Assembly (NCBI RefSeq): GCF_001417735.1
Contig: NZ_BBUZ01000028.1
Coordinates: 281,610-345,609, forward strand
DNA: 64,000 nt
DNA from: Streptomyces sp. NBRC 110028
Lineage (GTDB): Bacteria > Actinomycetota > Actinomycetes > Streptomycetales > Streptomycetaceae
Direction of reading: 5' to 3'
In this document: positions 9,284 to 17,757 of the stretch, in pieces
Layout of the letters: each line of letters opens with the position of its first letter
Numbering within the stretch: the stretch's first letter is position 1
Notes under the pieces: generated by a model
What the model was told of the DNA's origin: nothing
Database searches by the model: none
Seen by the model: the letters and a program-made list of their open reading frames with translations, nothing else
Program-made: the position numbers and the translations under genes

Positions 9284-9388
9284 GTCACCCGTTCGGGGGA
9301 TGACCGAACCCGGAGGTCAACGGGCGGATCTTCCCTCGAATACCATTTCACCCTGCCCAAATTGACCCGTCGGGTCTACTCTGAACGG

Positions 9389-10012
9389 GTGCCGGACGAC
9401 GTGGGGGGCAAGCCGTTCCCGGACGGCGACGAGCCCGACGAGCGCAGCCACGGAGAGGCGAACGACGAGTTCGCCACCGTGGTCTTCGACGAGGACTTCG
9501 TGCGGTCCGCCGTCATCCATGAGCCCACCGCCATCGAACGGATGCTGGCCGCGGCGCAGGCCCGTGCCGAGGCCGAGGCGTCCCGGCGCGGCGGGGCCGG
9601 GATGGCCCCCGAGGACGAGCTGTTCGACGACGCGTACGGCCCGGAGGGCGAGTTCGGGGACGGCCCGTACGACGACTACGCCGACCCGGACGGCCGCTTC
9701 GGCCCGCGCCGGGACCTGGACGGCGCCTACGGCCCGTACGGGCGCTACGGAAGCGCCGGGCGGCCCTATCGCGGCCATGCCCGCTGGCACCGCCCGGTGG
9801 CCTGGCTGCTGGCCGTCCTGATGGGCATCGGGGTGGTCGCGCTGGCCTTCACGGCGGTCTACCGGGGCACCTCGGGCAACCGCCAGAACCCCGCCCCGCC
9901 GCCCGCCACCAGCGGCGTCGACGGCACGCCCGCGGGGCGGCCGGGCAGTGTGCCGTCCACGGCGGCCGAGCGCGAGGTGCCGCCCGCCTCCGTCGTGCCG
10001 CGCTCCCCGTGA
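9389..10012 (+). CDS. FDE-box single-pass membrane protein (first of a pair)
   Basis: This 207-residue protein has an acidic cytoplasmic N-terminus containing FATVVFDEDFVRSAVIHEPT and ERMLAAAQAR, then a Tyr/Gly/Asp-rich low-complexity region. One membrane helix (WLLAVLMGIGVVALAFTAVY) is followed by a short Pro/Ala-rich external tail ending near VVPRSP. The next gene shares the N-terminal box, the single helix and a VVP-S-P segment, so the two are paralogues. From memory, the equivalent S. coelicolor proteins have been linked to the spore-wall (Mre) machinery; I hold that loosely. The start is GTG at 9389. Confidence 0.7.
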   Translation: MPDDVGGKPFPDGDEPDERSHGEANDEFATVVFDEDFVRSAVIHEPTAIERMLAAAQARAEAEASRRGGAGMAPEDELFDDAYGPEGEFGDGPYDDYADPDGRFGPRRDLDGAYGPYGRYGSAGRPYRGHARWHRPVAWLLAVLMGIGVVALAFTAVYRGTSGNRQNPAPPPATSGVDGTPAGRPGSVPSTAAEREVPPASVVPRSP

Positions 10013-10165
10013 TGTCGTCGTCCCCCGCATCCATCGCCGTCCCTCACCTCCCCGGTGGCGTACCCGTAGCACGTCGCGCCGTATGCGGCGTTTCCTCCGT
10101 ACCGTGCGTGAAGTTGTGGAGTACCACCGCGTTTACCGCTGCCCCCGGCGACCTACTCTTGAGGT

Positions 10166-11236
10166 ATGACCGGGCGTGGAGACCCTCCCGAGGGGACACC
10201 CGAGGGCGTCCCGGGAGGTGGTGAGGACGAGTACCGCTCCGTCGTATTCGACGAGTCCTTCGTTCGTGCTGCCCGGCTCCAGGAGCTCTCCGCGCAGGAG
10301 CGCATGGACGATCACTCGCGCGCGGTGCGCAGCCGCCACGCCTGGACGCGCGCCGGGGCGTCGCGGCAGGCCGTCGTCCTCGTCCTGCTGATCGCCTTCG
10401 CCTTCGCGGCGGCCGTCTACATGGGCGTACGCCACCCCTACCAGCCGCCGGAGCCGCAGGCCGTCGAGCCGCTGCGCAGCAGCGTGGTGCCGCTCTCGCC
10501 GCGCGGCGAGGTGCCCGGCGGGCGGCCCGCCGAGCTGTTCCGGAAGAGCCCGGCCGCCGAGTTCCGCACCGGCGCCGAGGGGATCACCCTGCCCGCCGCC
10601 CGGCGCACCCAGGGCTTCTCCGAGAGCCAGGTGATGACGGCGCTCACCACGGCCAAGGACTACGTGGTGAGGTCCGCCCTCGACCCGGGCGTGCTCACCG
10701 GCGGACCGGTGCAGGCGGTGCGGCTGCTGCTCGATCCCGCCCAGCAGATCCAGTTCGACCAGAGCTTCGAACACCCGGTCGACGACGGCCGCCACGCGGC
10801 CACCGGCTGGCTGACCCGCTTCAACCCGGCCGAGGTGACGCTGGCCGACGCGCCGGTGAGGGTGCGCGGCTCGCTGACGGTCGTCGAGCGCACCCCCTCG
10901 ACCCTGGAGGTCAGCGCCGACCACGTCTTCGTCTACGCTGTCCAGCGGGCCCACGAGCGGGCCCCGGACCACGCCTCGCTGTACACGGTCCGCCGGGAGA
11001 CCCGGTTCCGCTTCGACCGCGGGGATCTGCGCGACCACCGGGTGGAGCTGGTGCACAGCTCGGTGCTGGCGGGCCCGCAGGCGTGCTCCGCGAACGCCTC
11101 CGGCTATCTGCGACCGCTGACGGCCGGGCAGAGCGTCCGGAACGACGCCCCGGCCGGCACCGACCCGTATGCCCCGGGCCGCACCCCGGTCTCCCTCTGC
11201 GGCGTGCTTTCCCCGGGCACGCACACCGTCTCTTAG
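10166..11236 (+). CDS. FDE-box single-pass membrane protein (second of a pair)
   Basis: The 356-residue protein opens with a short cytoplasmic segment carrying YRSVVFDESFVRAARLQELS and AQERM, the same box as in the preceding gene. A single helix (AVVLVLLIAFAFAAAVYMGV, residues ~72-91) leads to a ~265-residue extracellular domain unlike any family I can name. A helix-rich stretch ITLPAARRTQGFSESQVMTALTTAKDYV and four-plus beta-like segments are visible. ATG 10166 follows TGAGG. CTACTCT lies just before the start, as it does for the previous gene, so both may have very short leaders. Confidence 0.7.
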   Translation: MTGRGDPPEGTPEGVPGGGEDEYRSVVFDESFVRAARLQELSAQERMDDHSRAVRSRHAWTRAGASRQAVVLVLLIAFAFAAAVYMGVRHPYQPPEPQAVEPLRSSVVPLSPRGEVPGGRPAELFRKSPAAEFRTGAEGITLPAARRTQGFSESQVMTALTTAKDYVVRSALDPGVLTGGPVQAVRLLLDPAQQIQFDQSFEHPVDDGRHAATGWLTRFNPAEVTLADAPVRVRGSLTVVERTPSTLEVSADHVFVYAVQRAHERAPDHASLYTVRRETRFRFDRGDLRDHRVELVHSSVLAGPQACSANASGYLRPLTAGQSVRNDAPAGTDPYAPGRTPVSLCGVLSPGTHTVS

Positions 11237-11273
11237 CGCGCCCTCTCGGCGCGCCGCCGGCCCTCGCCGCGCG

Positions 11274-12449
11274 TCAGGCCCGTGGCGGCGGTCCGTCCCC
11301 CCGGGAATCCCCGCCGGAATCCCGGTCGGGGTCCTCCTGGGCGTCCCGCGGGGGCGTGCCCTCGGTGGTGTCCCCGCCTGGCCTTCCGCCGCCGCTGAAC
11401 CGGTCGCGCAGCTTGCTGCCCAGGTCCCCGGCGCCGCCCGCCACGTCCCGTACGAACGCGATCAGCGGGTCCTTGCTGGTGCGGATCGACTCCGCGTAGT
11501 GGTCCGCGGACTGCCGGAAGGAGTCGCCGACCGAGGTGTCCTTGTCCTCGTCGCGGCGCGGGTAGTGGCCGTCCATGAGCCGCTGGAAGTCCCGGCTCGC
11601 GGCCCACTTCTTCAACTCGGCGGCGCGCACGGTGGTGAACGGGTGGCTGCGCGGCAGCATGTTCAGGATCTTGAGGACGGAGTCCCGCAGATCACCGCTG
11701 TTCTCGTACTCCTCGGCCTGCTCCAGGAAGGCGTCCACGTTCATCTCGTGCAGATGGTGGCCGCCCGCGAGCTTCATCAGCCCGCGCATCGAGGCCCGCA
11801 GATCCTGCCCGACCAGCAGCCCCGCCCGGTCCGCCGACAGCTCCGACTTGCGGAACCACTCGCGCAGCGCCGTCACCAGGGCCAGCACCGCCACATTGCC
11901 GAGCGGGATCCAGGCGACCTTCAGCGCGAGGTTGGTCAGGAACAGCAGTATGGTCCGGTAGACGGAGTGCCCCGACAGCGCGTGGCCCACCTCATGGCCG
12001 ATGACCGCCCGCATCTCCTCCTCGTCGAGCAGCTCGACCAGCCCGGTGGTCAGCACGATGATCGGCGTGTCCATGCCGATGCACATCGCGTTCGGCTTCG
12101 GGTCCTGGGTGACGTACATCGCCGGGACCCGCTCCAGGTCCAGGATGTAGCAGGCGTCCCGCAGCATGTCGTGGAGGTGCGCGAACTGCCGGTCGCTCAC
12201 CCGCACCGAATCGGACAGGTACAGCAGCCGCAGACTGCGCTCGGGCAGCAGCCCGCTCAGCGCCTTGAAGACGGTGTCGAAGCCGGTCAGCTTGCGCAGC
12301 GCGACCAGCGCCGAGCGGTCGGCCGGATGTTCGTACGCGCGCGAGGAAATGCCCGGAAACCGCCGCCTCTCGCGGCTGGGCACATGCGCCCGTCCCTCTT
12401 CGGCGCCGCTCCCGTCGCCACCGGTCCCCTGCGTATGGCTGTCGCTCAT
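11274..12449 (-). CDS. M48-family metalloprotease (HtpX-like)
   Basis: The 391-residue protein contains the zinc-protease signature HEVGHALSGH (residues 152-161), with a third ligand region at SELSADRAGLL. Two hydrophobic stretches just after the active site (TILLFLTNLALKVAWIPLGNVAVLALVTAL) suggest membrane association, with catalysis on the cytoplasmic side as in HtpX. A disordered Gly/Asp-rich tail ends the protein. Such proteases degrade damaged membrane proteins; the substrate here is unknown. It is convergent with the FDE-box gene; the start ATG 12449 has GAGGGGG just upstream. Confidence 0.85.
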   Translation of the reverse strand: MSDSHTQGTGGDGSGAEEGRAHVPSRERRRFPGISSRAYEHPADRSALVALRKLTGFDTVFKALSGLLPERSLRLLYLSDSVRVSDRQFAHLHDMLRDACYILDLERVPAMYVTQDPKPNAMCIGMDTPIIVLTTGLVELLDEEEMRAVIGHEVGHALSGHSVYRTILLFLTNLALKVAWIPLGNVAVLALVTALREWFRKSELSADRAGLLVGQDLRASMRGLMKLAGGHHLHEMNVDAFLEQAEEYENSGDLRDSVLKILNMLPRSHPFTTVRAAELKKWAASRDFQRLMDGHYPRRDEDKDTSVGDSFRQSADHYAESIRTSKDPLIAFVRDVAGGAGDLGSKLRDRFSGGGRPGGDTTEGTPPRDAQEDPDRDSGGDSRGDGPPPRA

Positions 12450-12562
12450 CTGTCCCCCTCGTACGGACTGTTTCCCGAACCGCCCCGGTACTGCCCCGGT
12501 CGCGCCCGTCCCCTGGCGGACCCCACCTTAGGCCCTGCCCGGCGAGGGGCTAGCGTGGAGAC

Positions 12563-12712
12563 ATGCCCGATATGACTGGACTCACCGCCGTGCTCGCCGC
12601 CACTTCCAAGGACCAGGGACCGGGAGCGCTGCTGCGCACCGTCATCGTCGTCGGCATCGTGGGATCCGCCCTGGTCGCGTGGTTCCTGCTGCGCGGGTAC
12701 AAACAGGACTGA
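12563..12712 (+). CDS. Very small membrane protein (49 aa)
   Basis: The 49-codon frame starts MPDMTGLTAVLAATSKDQG and carries one membrane helix (LLRTVIVVGIVGSALVAWFL) followed by a short basic end, RGYKQD. A GGAG lies a few bases before ATG 12563. Codon usage has the Streptomyces third-position GC bias. It sits in tandem with a second small membrane protein before nadD. The function is unknown; it is too short for reliable family assignment. Confidence 0.65.
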   Translation: MPDMTGLTAVLAATSKDQGPGALLRTVIVVGIVGSALVAWFLLRGYKQD

Positions 12713-12813
12713 CCGCGGGCTGGAGGGCGGACTGGGAGCAGGCCCGCGATCCGGCTCGCATACGATGTGGCGGACGTGACGTGACGCCGAGACCCGGATA
12801 GGTAACGCCTGCG

Positions 12814-12981
12814 ATGAGCGCTTTCAGCACCGCACATGCCGCCCTGACCACCCTCGCGGCCGAGGGCGGTGAGCATGTCGACACCCACCCGAGCATCAGC
12901 CCCTTCATGACCGGCGGCGCGGCCCTCGTCATCCTGTTCCTGCTGCTGTGGATCACCACCCGCTTCAACCGGGACCGCTGA
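12814..12981 (+). CDS. Small membrane protein (55 aa)
   Basis: This 55-codon frame starts MSAFSTAHAALTTLAAEGGEH, has one C-terminal helix (GGAALVILFLLLWITTRF) and ends NRDR. It resembles small conserved Streptomyces membrane proteins encoded next to nadD, but no function is known to me. It ends 60 nt before nadD and could share its transcript. The two adjacent tiny proteins have opposite arrangements of polar ends around the helix and show no clear homology to each other. Confidence 0.65.
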   Translation: MSAFSTAHAALTTLAAEGGEHVDTHPSISPFMTGGAALVILFLLLWITTRFNRDR

Positions 12982-13040
12982 CCAGCGCCGTTGCCTCTTC
13001 GGGCCCCGGTTTCGGGCCGGGCCCAGTAGGGTCTGCACGC

Positions 13041-13652
13041 ATGGAAGAGGAGAAGGGCCCGGCCAAGCGGCGGCTCGGTGTGATGGGCGGGACGTTCGAC
13101 CCGATCCACCACGGTCACTTGGTCGCGGCGAGCGAGGTGGCGTCGCAGTTCCACCTGGACGAGGTCGTGTTCGTACCGACCGGGGAGCCGTGGCAGAAGA
13201 GCCACAAAAAGGTTTCCCCGGCCGAGGACCGCTATCTGATGACGGTCATCGCGACCGCGTCGAACCCGCAGTTCTCGGTCAGCCGCATCGACATCGACCG
13301 CGGCGGTGCGACGTACACGACCGATACGCTCCGGGACCTGCGCGCGCTCAACGGTGACGCGGACCTGTTCTTCATCACCGGAGCGGACGCGCTCGCCCAG
13401 ATCCTCACCTGGCGCGACGCCGAAGTGCTGTTCTCGCTCGCCCACTTCATCGGGGTGACCAGGCCCGGGCACATACTGGCCGACCCCGGGCTGCCGGAGG
13501 GCGGGGTGTCGCTGGTCGAGGTTCCGGCGCTGGCGATCTCGTCGTCGGACTGCCGCGCGCGTGTCGCCCACGGCGAGCCCGTCTGGTACCTGGTGCCGGA
13601 CGGCGTGGTGCGGTACATCGACAAGCGAGAGCTGTACCGGCACGACTGCTGA
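13041..13652 (+). CDS. nadD: Nicotinate-nucleotide adenylyltransferase
   Basis: NadD adenylates nicotinate mononucleotide in NAD synthesis. The 203-residue product has the nucleotidyltransferase signature GGTFDPIHHGHL close to the N-terminus and the ISSSDCRARV motif (ISSTxIR class) near the C-terminus. ATG 13041 is chosen because the family fold starts right after it; an upstream in-frame ATG adds 31 unconserved residues. The downstream LCP gene begins 11 nt after the stop, and rsfS follows: the usual actinobacterial nadD-LCP-rsfS cluster. Confidence 0.95.
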   Translation: MEEEKGPAKRRLGVMGGTFDPIHHGHLVAASEVASQFHLDEVVFVPTGEPWQKSHKKVSPAEDRYLMTVIATASNPQFSVSRIDIDRGGATYTTDTLRDLRALNGDADLFFITGADALAQILTWRDAEVLFSLAHFIGVTRPGHILADPGLPEGGVSLVEVPALAISSSDCRARVAHGEPVWYLVPDGVVRYIDKRELYRHDC

Positions 13653-13662
13653 AGGGGTACCG

Positions 13663-15426
13663 GTGAACGACGGACAGGACCCGTACGACCCGTACGCGCG
13701 GGATCCGTATGCCCAGGAGCCGCAGATCGTCGGCTACGACGCCTATGGGCAGCCGGTGTACCAGTCCCAGGGGGCGCAGCAGGGTTACGACCCGTCGTCG
13801 TACTACGGGCAGCAGCAGGGACAGCAGCAGGACGGGTACGGCTACGGCTACGACCCGTACGGCCAGGTCCAGCAGGGGCAGCAGGCCCCGACGCAGTATC
13901 CGCAGACGCAGCAGTACGACCCGTACTACGGACAGCAGCAGCACTACCCGCAGCAGGAGCAGTACGGGCAGCAGGGCTACGACTACGCCGCGCCCGCCCC
14001 GGCCTCGCCCGCGGCTCCGGCCGCACCGGCCCCACCGGCTCAGGACGACGAGCCGAACCCGTACGAGGAGCTGGCGGAGCTGGGCCGGGATGAGCCGTCC
14101 CATGCCGCCCCGGCCGGTGCCTCGGAGGGGCCCGGTAAGGGCAAGCCCGGCCCGGACGCGGAGGGCGAGGAGTACCGCACCGAGCAGTTCTCCTTCGTGG
14201 AGGACCCCGACGAGGACTCCGAAGACGTCATCGACTGGCTGAAGTTCGCCGAGACCCGCTCCGAGCGGCGCGACGAGCGCCGCCGCAAGGGCCGCAACCG
14301 GTTCGTCGCGCTCATCGTGGTGCTGGTCCTCGCCGCCGTGGGCGGGGTCGGCTACCTCTGGTACGCGGGCATGCTGCCCGGGCTCTCCGCCGACGGCGAC
14401 GCCCAGACGGCCGCGGGCCCGCAGAAGCGGGACGTGATCGTCGTCCATCTGCGCGAGCTGAAGGGCGGCCGTACCTCCACCGCGCTGCTGGTGGACAACG
14501 AGACCACCAAGAAGGGCACCACCGTCCTGCTGCCGAACGCGCTGTCCGTCTCCACCGAGGACGGCGGCTCCACCACGCTCGGCAAGTCGGTGACCGACGA
14601 GGGCTCCGACGCCACCCGGGACTCCCTGTCCACGCTGCTGGGCTCGAAGATCCAGGGCACCTGGCGGCTGGACACGCCCTATCTGGAGAACCTCGTCGAG
14701 CTGGTCGGCGGCATCACCCTGGACACCGACACCACGGTGCCGGCCACCCGGAAGGGCGAGGACCCGCTGGTCAAGCGGGGCAAGGAGCAGGTCCTGAGCG
14801 GTCAGGCGGCTGTGGCGTACGCCACCTACCGGGCCCCGGGCGAGGCGCAGACCAAGCAGCTCGCGCGGTTCGGACAGGTCATGGACGCCACCTTGAAGAA
14901 GGTCTCCAGCGATACGGGCGGCGCCACCAGGACCGTCGAGCAACTGGCGCAGATCCCCGACCCGTCGCTGTCCGAGCAGCAGCTCGGCGCCTCGCTGGCG
15001 CGGCTCGCCGGGCAGGCCAAGGGCGGCGACCACGACACGATGATGCTGCCGGTCCAGGGCGACGGCACGCTCAGCGCCCGCGCGACGGACCGGGTGGTCA
15101 AGGACGTCCTCGGCGGCACGGTCAAGAACACCGACCCGGGCTCCGCGGCACGGGTGAGCGTGACCAGCGCCGGCGGGGTCAAGGACGCCTCGGGTGCCGC
15201 CCGGGTCGCGCTGGTCAACGGCGGTTTCACGGTCGTCGCCGCCACCGAGGGCGGCTCCCCGCGGCAGACCTCGCGGGTGACGTACGCGGACGCCGGGCAG
15301 GCCGGGCAGGCCAAGGAGGTCGCCAAGACCCTCGGACTGCCCGCGACCTCGGTCACCAAGGGCAGGGTCGCCGCCAACGCGGATGTGACGGTGGTCCTCG
15401 GCGCGGACTACGACCCTCAGGGCTGA
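13663..15426 (+). CDS. LytR-CpsA-Psr family protein with LytR_C domain (probable PdtA-type transferase)
   Basis: LCP enzymes attach glycopolymers to peptidoglycan from lipid-linked precursors outside the membrane. Residues 1-205 are a Gln/Tyr/Gly/Pro-rich disordered cytoplasmic region. A helix at ~212-237 (RFVALIVVLVLAAVGGVGYLWY) is followed by the LCP domain: VIVVHLRELKGGRTSTALLVD, then DTPYLENLVELVGGITLDTD. A LytR C-terminal domain fills about residues 495-587. By position next to nadD it corresponds, as I recall, to S. coelicolor PdtA (SCO2578), needed for spore-wall polymers. GTG 13663 follows GAAGGGG. Confidence 0.85.
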   Translation: MNDGQDPYDPYARDPYAQEPQIVGYDAYGQPVYQSQGAQQGYDPSSYYGQQQGQQQDGYGYGYDPYGQVQQGQQAPTQYPQTQQYDPYYGQQQHYPQQEQYGQQGYDYAAPAPASPAAPAAPAPPAQDDEPNPYEELAELGRDEPSHAAPAGASEGPGKGKPGPDAEGEEYRTEQFSFVEDPDEDSEDVIDWLKFAETRSERRDERRRKGRNRFVALIVVLVLAAVGGVGYLWYAGMLPGLSADGDAQTAAGPQKRDVIVVHLRELKGGRTSTALLVDNETTKKGTTVLLPNALSVSTEDGGSTTLGKSVTDEGSDATRDSLSTLLGSKIQGTWRLDTPYLENLVELVGGITLDTDTTVPATRKGEDPLVKRGKEQVLSGQAAVAYATYRAPGEAQTKQLARFGQVMDATLKKVSSDTGGATRTVEQLAQIPDPSLSEQQLGASLARLAGQAKGGDHDTMMLPVQGDGTLSARATDRVVKDVLGGTVKNTDPGSAARVSVTSAGGVKDASGAARVALVNGGFTVVAATEGGSPRQTSRVTYADAGQAGQAKEVAKTLGLPATSVTKGRVAANADVTVVLGADYDPQG

Positions 15427-15570
15427 CCGCGGCCGCCGCCGCGCGGCCGCGGAAGAGTCGGGAGAGTCACCGCGGTCACGGGGGAATGGCCGGGAGTCAT
15501 GACGGTGGGGCGTGAGACCCTTGGGGTTGCCCAGACCCTGAGGGTCCCCACCGACCGGAAAGCCTCGCCT

Positions 15571-16011
15571 GTGACCGCCACGGACCGCTCCATCGAGCTC
15601 ATCAACGCCGCCGCCCAGGCGGCCGCCGACAAGCTCGCGCACGACATCATCGCGTACGACGTCAGCGATGTGCTCTCGATCACCGACGCCTTCCTGCTGG
15701 CCTCGGCGCCCAACGACCGCCAGGTCAAGTCGATCGTCGACGAGATCGAGGAGCGGCTGAACAAGGACCTCGGAGCCAAGCCGGTGCGCCGCGAGGGCGA
15801 CCGCGAGGCCCGCTGGGTGCTGCTGGACTACGTGGACATCGTGGTGCACGTCCAGCACAGCGAGGAGCGGGTCTTCTACGCCCTGGAGCGGCTGTGGAAG
15901 GACTGCCCGCAGCTGGAGCTGCCGGCCGACGCCGAGGCCACCCGCGGCAAGGCGGAGGAGTACGCACAGGCGCAGGGCCCGGACGGCGGTGCGGGTGGTG
16001 AGCTGAGCTGA
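15571..16011 (+). CDS. rsfS: Ribosome silencing factor RsfS
   Basis: RsfS binds L14 on the 50S subunit and blocks joining with 30S when nutrients are scarce. The 146-residue product has the family core DIIAYDVSDVLSITDAFLLASAPNDRQVKSI and the end DYVDIVVHVQHSEERVFYALERLW. GTG 15571 gives the normal length; an earlier ATG at 15499 would add a non-conserved leader. It lies behind nadD and the LCP gene, and its stop is 8 nt before the phosphatase start, so the cluster is likely an operon. Confidence 0.93.
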   Translation: MTATDRSIELINAAAQAAADKLAHDIIAYDVSDVLSITDAFLLASAPNDRQVKSIVDEIEERLNKDLGAKPVRREGDREARWVLLDYVDIVVHVQHSEERVFYALERLWKDCPQLELPADAEATRGKAEEYAQAQGPDGGAGGELS

Positions 16012-16019
16012 ACGGCACC

Positions 16020-16661
16020 ATGAGCGGCCGCGGCCGCCGCATAGTCCTGTGGCGGCATGGCCAGACGGCCTGGAACATCGAGCGCCGCTTCCAGGGCTCC
16101 CTGGATGTCGAGCTGACCGACACCGGTGTCGCGCAGGCCCACCGCGCGGCCCGGCTGCTGGCCGGGCTGCGGCCGGACGCGATCATCGCTTCCGACCTCA
16201 AGCGGGTCATGGCGACCGCCGCCGAGCTGTCGGCCGTGACCGGGCTCACGGTCGACCACCACGCGGGGTTGCGGGAGACCTACGCCGGTGAGTGGCAGGG
16301 GCTCACGCACGAAGAGATCATCGAGCGGTTCGGTGAGCAGTACGCGGCGTGGAAGCGCGGCGAGCCGGTGCGGCGCGGCGGCGGCGAGCTGGAGTCCGAG
16401 GTCGCCGACCGGGCGGCGCCGGTCGTGCTGGAGGCCGCCGAGAAGCTGCCCGACGGCGGCACGCTCGTGGTGGTCAGCCACGGCGGCACGATCCGCACCA
16501 CCATCGGGCGGCTGCTCGGCTTGGAGCCGCACACCTGGGAGGCCCTCGGCGGCCTCTCCAACTGCTGCTGGTCGGTGCTGGGTGAAGGCGCGCGCGGCTG
16601 GCGGCTGCTGGAGCACAACGCCGGATCCCTCCCCGAGCCCGTCCTCGGCGACGACGACTAG
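16020..16661 (+). CDS. Histidine phosphatase family protein
   Basis: The 213-residue product belongs to the phosphoglycerate mutase-like histidine phosphatases, with VLWRHGQTAWN (phospho-acceptor His) at the N-terminus, the catalytic E in LRETYAGEWQGLTHEEI, and SHGGTIRTTIG carrying the second His. The substrate is not predictable; family members act on sugar phosphates or nucleotides. ATG 16020 is 8 nt after rsfS. The stop codon TAG (16659-16661) lies inside the terminal inverted repeat of a palindromic element, so the native C-terminus may have been altered by that insertion. Confidence 0.85.
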   Translation: MSGRGRRIVLWRHGQTAWNIERRFQGSLDVELTDTGVAQAHRAARLLAGLRPDAIIASDLKRVMATAAELSAVTGLTVDHHAGLRETYAGEWQGLTHEEIIERFGEQYAAWKRGEPVRRGGGELESEVADRAAPVVLEAAEKLPDGGTLVVVSHGGTIRTTIGRLLGLEPHTWEALGGLSNCCWSVLGEGARGWRLLEHNAGSLPEPVLGDDD

Positions 16662-16824
16662 TGCCGCGTCAGCCAAGGTTTGCCCGGTAGCGAGGCGTCC
16701 TGGTGCGGTCAGATGCAAGGCGCCGGATCGGCCTCGTAGTGGGCCTACTCGGTCGATTCGGCAACGCCGCAGATGGCCGTGCCAGGACGGCGAGCGGGGT
16801 GAACCTTGGCTGACGCGGCACTAG
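16658..16824. mobile_element. 167-bp miniature palindromic element
   Basis: The two ends are a perfect 23-bp inverted repeat (16658-16680 and 16802-16824), each starting CTAGTGCCGCGTCAGCC when read inward. The interior is also partly self-complementary (CGTCCTGG with CCAGGACG), so the whole element could fold into one long hairpin. It contains no reading frame. Its form suits a MITE-like non-autonomous element or a dispersed palindromic repeat. It ends the phosphatase gene and sits upstream of tRNA-Ala. A TAGGGGGTGTCTTG motif touches its right end. Confidence 0.7.
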
Positions 16825-16961
16825 GGGGTGTCTTGCCGATCAGGACGGCCGGGGAGGGCCTTCCGACCCGGCCCGGGGTCACCTCCTGGCTCGATTTCCT
16901 TTTCCGGCTGGTCACCGGCTAAGCTCCTACTTGTTCGAAGCGCGGCGGCGCGGAGAGCAGC

Positions 16962-17034
16962 GGGGCTATAGCTCAGTTGGTAGAGCGCCTGCATGGCATG
17001 CAGGAGGTCAGGAGTTCAATTCTCCTTAGCTCCA
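16962..17034 (+). tRNA. tRNA-Ala(GGC), copy 1
   Basis: This 73-nt gene folds as a cloverleaf: acceptor arm GGGGCTA with TAGCTCC plus discriminator A, D arm GCTC-AGTTGGTA-GAGC, anticodon stem CCTGC/GCAGG with loop ATGGCAT (anticodon GGC, reading GCC), and T arm AGGAG-TTCAATT-CTCCT. The G3:U70 pair, the alanine identity element, is present. CCA is not encoded. The sequence is identical to the copy at 17870. Confidence 0.97.
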
Positions 17035-17040
17035 CAGATG

Positions 17041-17085
17041 GCGGCGATCCCGTCTCCCTCACCGGGAGGCGGGATCGCCGCTTTT
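17041..17085 (+). terminator. Strong Rho-independent terminator after tRNA-Ala
   Basis: A 12-bp outer stem (17041-17052 with 17070-17081, arm GCGGCGATCCCG) plus an inner CTCCC/GGGAG stem is followed directly by TTTT. It should end the first tRNA transcript. Confidence 0.85.
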
Positions 17086-17359
17086 GCGTGGGCGGAACCT
17101 CCGGTGGCCCGCCCCCTGTTGACGTCGGCTCAACTCGGCCCGACCCCGGGGTGGCTGGTTCGGTGCGATCTTCCTGGGTAGGTTGGACGACACCGCACCG
17201 AGCGCGCGAGCCTCGGCGGAAGTGGCGTTGCGCGCGGGGCGCTTGTGAGTCTGGTGAGGCGTCTGTTGCATCTCCGCTGACCTGGGCGTCGCCCCGTGGC
17301 AGAATCGGACAGCCGGCGGGGGCGCAGGGCCGATAGTCCGATGGGGAGGGACGGGTGGG

Positions 17360-17518
17360 ATGCCGACCAGCATCCTCGACGCGCTCGAGGACCTTTCCGA
17401 GACGGCTCGGGAGGGCATCGAATGCCCGTCCTGCGGTTCCGGCCATGTGGCTCAGGTACTCGGCGACAACGGCGGTGTTTCCTACGTGTGTACGGCCTGC
17501 GGCCACAGCTGGAGCTGA
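17360..17518 (+). CDS. Small zinc-ribbon protein (52 aa)
   Basis: A 52-codon frame starting MPTSILDALEDLSETAREG contains a complete four-cysteine zinc ribbon: CPSCGSG and, 15 residues on, CTACGHSWS at the very end. Such ribbons bind nucleic acid or mediate protein contacts. A GGAGGGA stretch precedes ATG 17360. It ends 5 nt before a second small CxxC protein, so the two are probably translated from one mRNA. No named family is known to me. The 325 bp between the first tRNA and this gene hold only the tRNA terminator and no other gene I can support. Confidence 0.7.
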   Translation: MPTSILDALEDLSETAREGIECPSCGSGHVAQVLGDNGGVSYVCTACGHSWS

Positions 17519-17523
17519 GTGAC

Positions 17524-17757
17524 ATGGGAGCACACAGCCGGAAATGTGACTGGTGCGGCGGTGGCACGCCCATCGTCCGCGACATGGAGCCGCTCAACTC
17601 CGACTACCAGTACTGGTGTGCGGAGTGCGCCCAGGCGTTGATCATCAAGGGTGACCCGATCGAGACGTACCGGGAGCTGGAGGGCGAGCCGATCTACGGT
17701 CGGCTCCTCGAAGAGCACTGCACGCTGAAGCGTTTCTACTCGTTCGCGACAGCGTGA
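17524..17757 (+). CDS. Small CxxC/CxxC protein (77 aa)
   Basis: This 77-residue product starts MGAHSRKCDWCGGGTPIVRD and has a second pair in YWCAECAQAL, giving a likely zinc ribbon. An acidic helical stretch (YRELEGEPIYGRLLEEH) and KRFYSFATA follow. ATG 17524 is 5 nt after the previous zinc-ribbon gene, and third-position GC confirms coding. The function is unknown. The gene pair lies between two identical tRNA-Ala genes. Confidence 0.7.
   Translation: MGAHSRKCDWCGGGTPIVRDMEPLNSDYQYWCAECAQALIIKGDPIETYRELEGEPIYGRLLEEHCTLKRFYSFATA

Noticed and set aside
9362..9388. TTGACC with TACTCT as a promoter for the first FDE-box gene
   Set aside because: The spacer is only about 9 nt, too short for a standard sigma-70-type promoter; not annotated.
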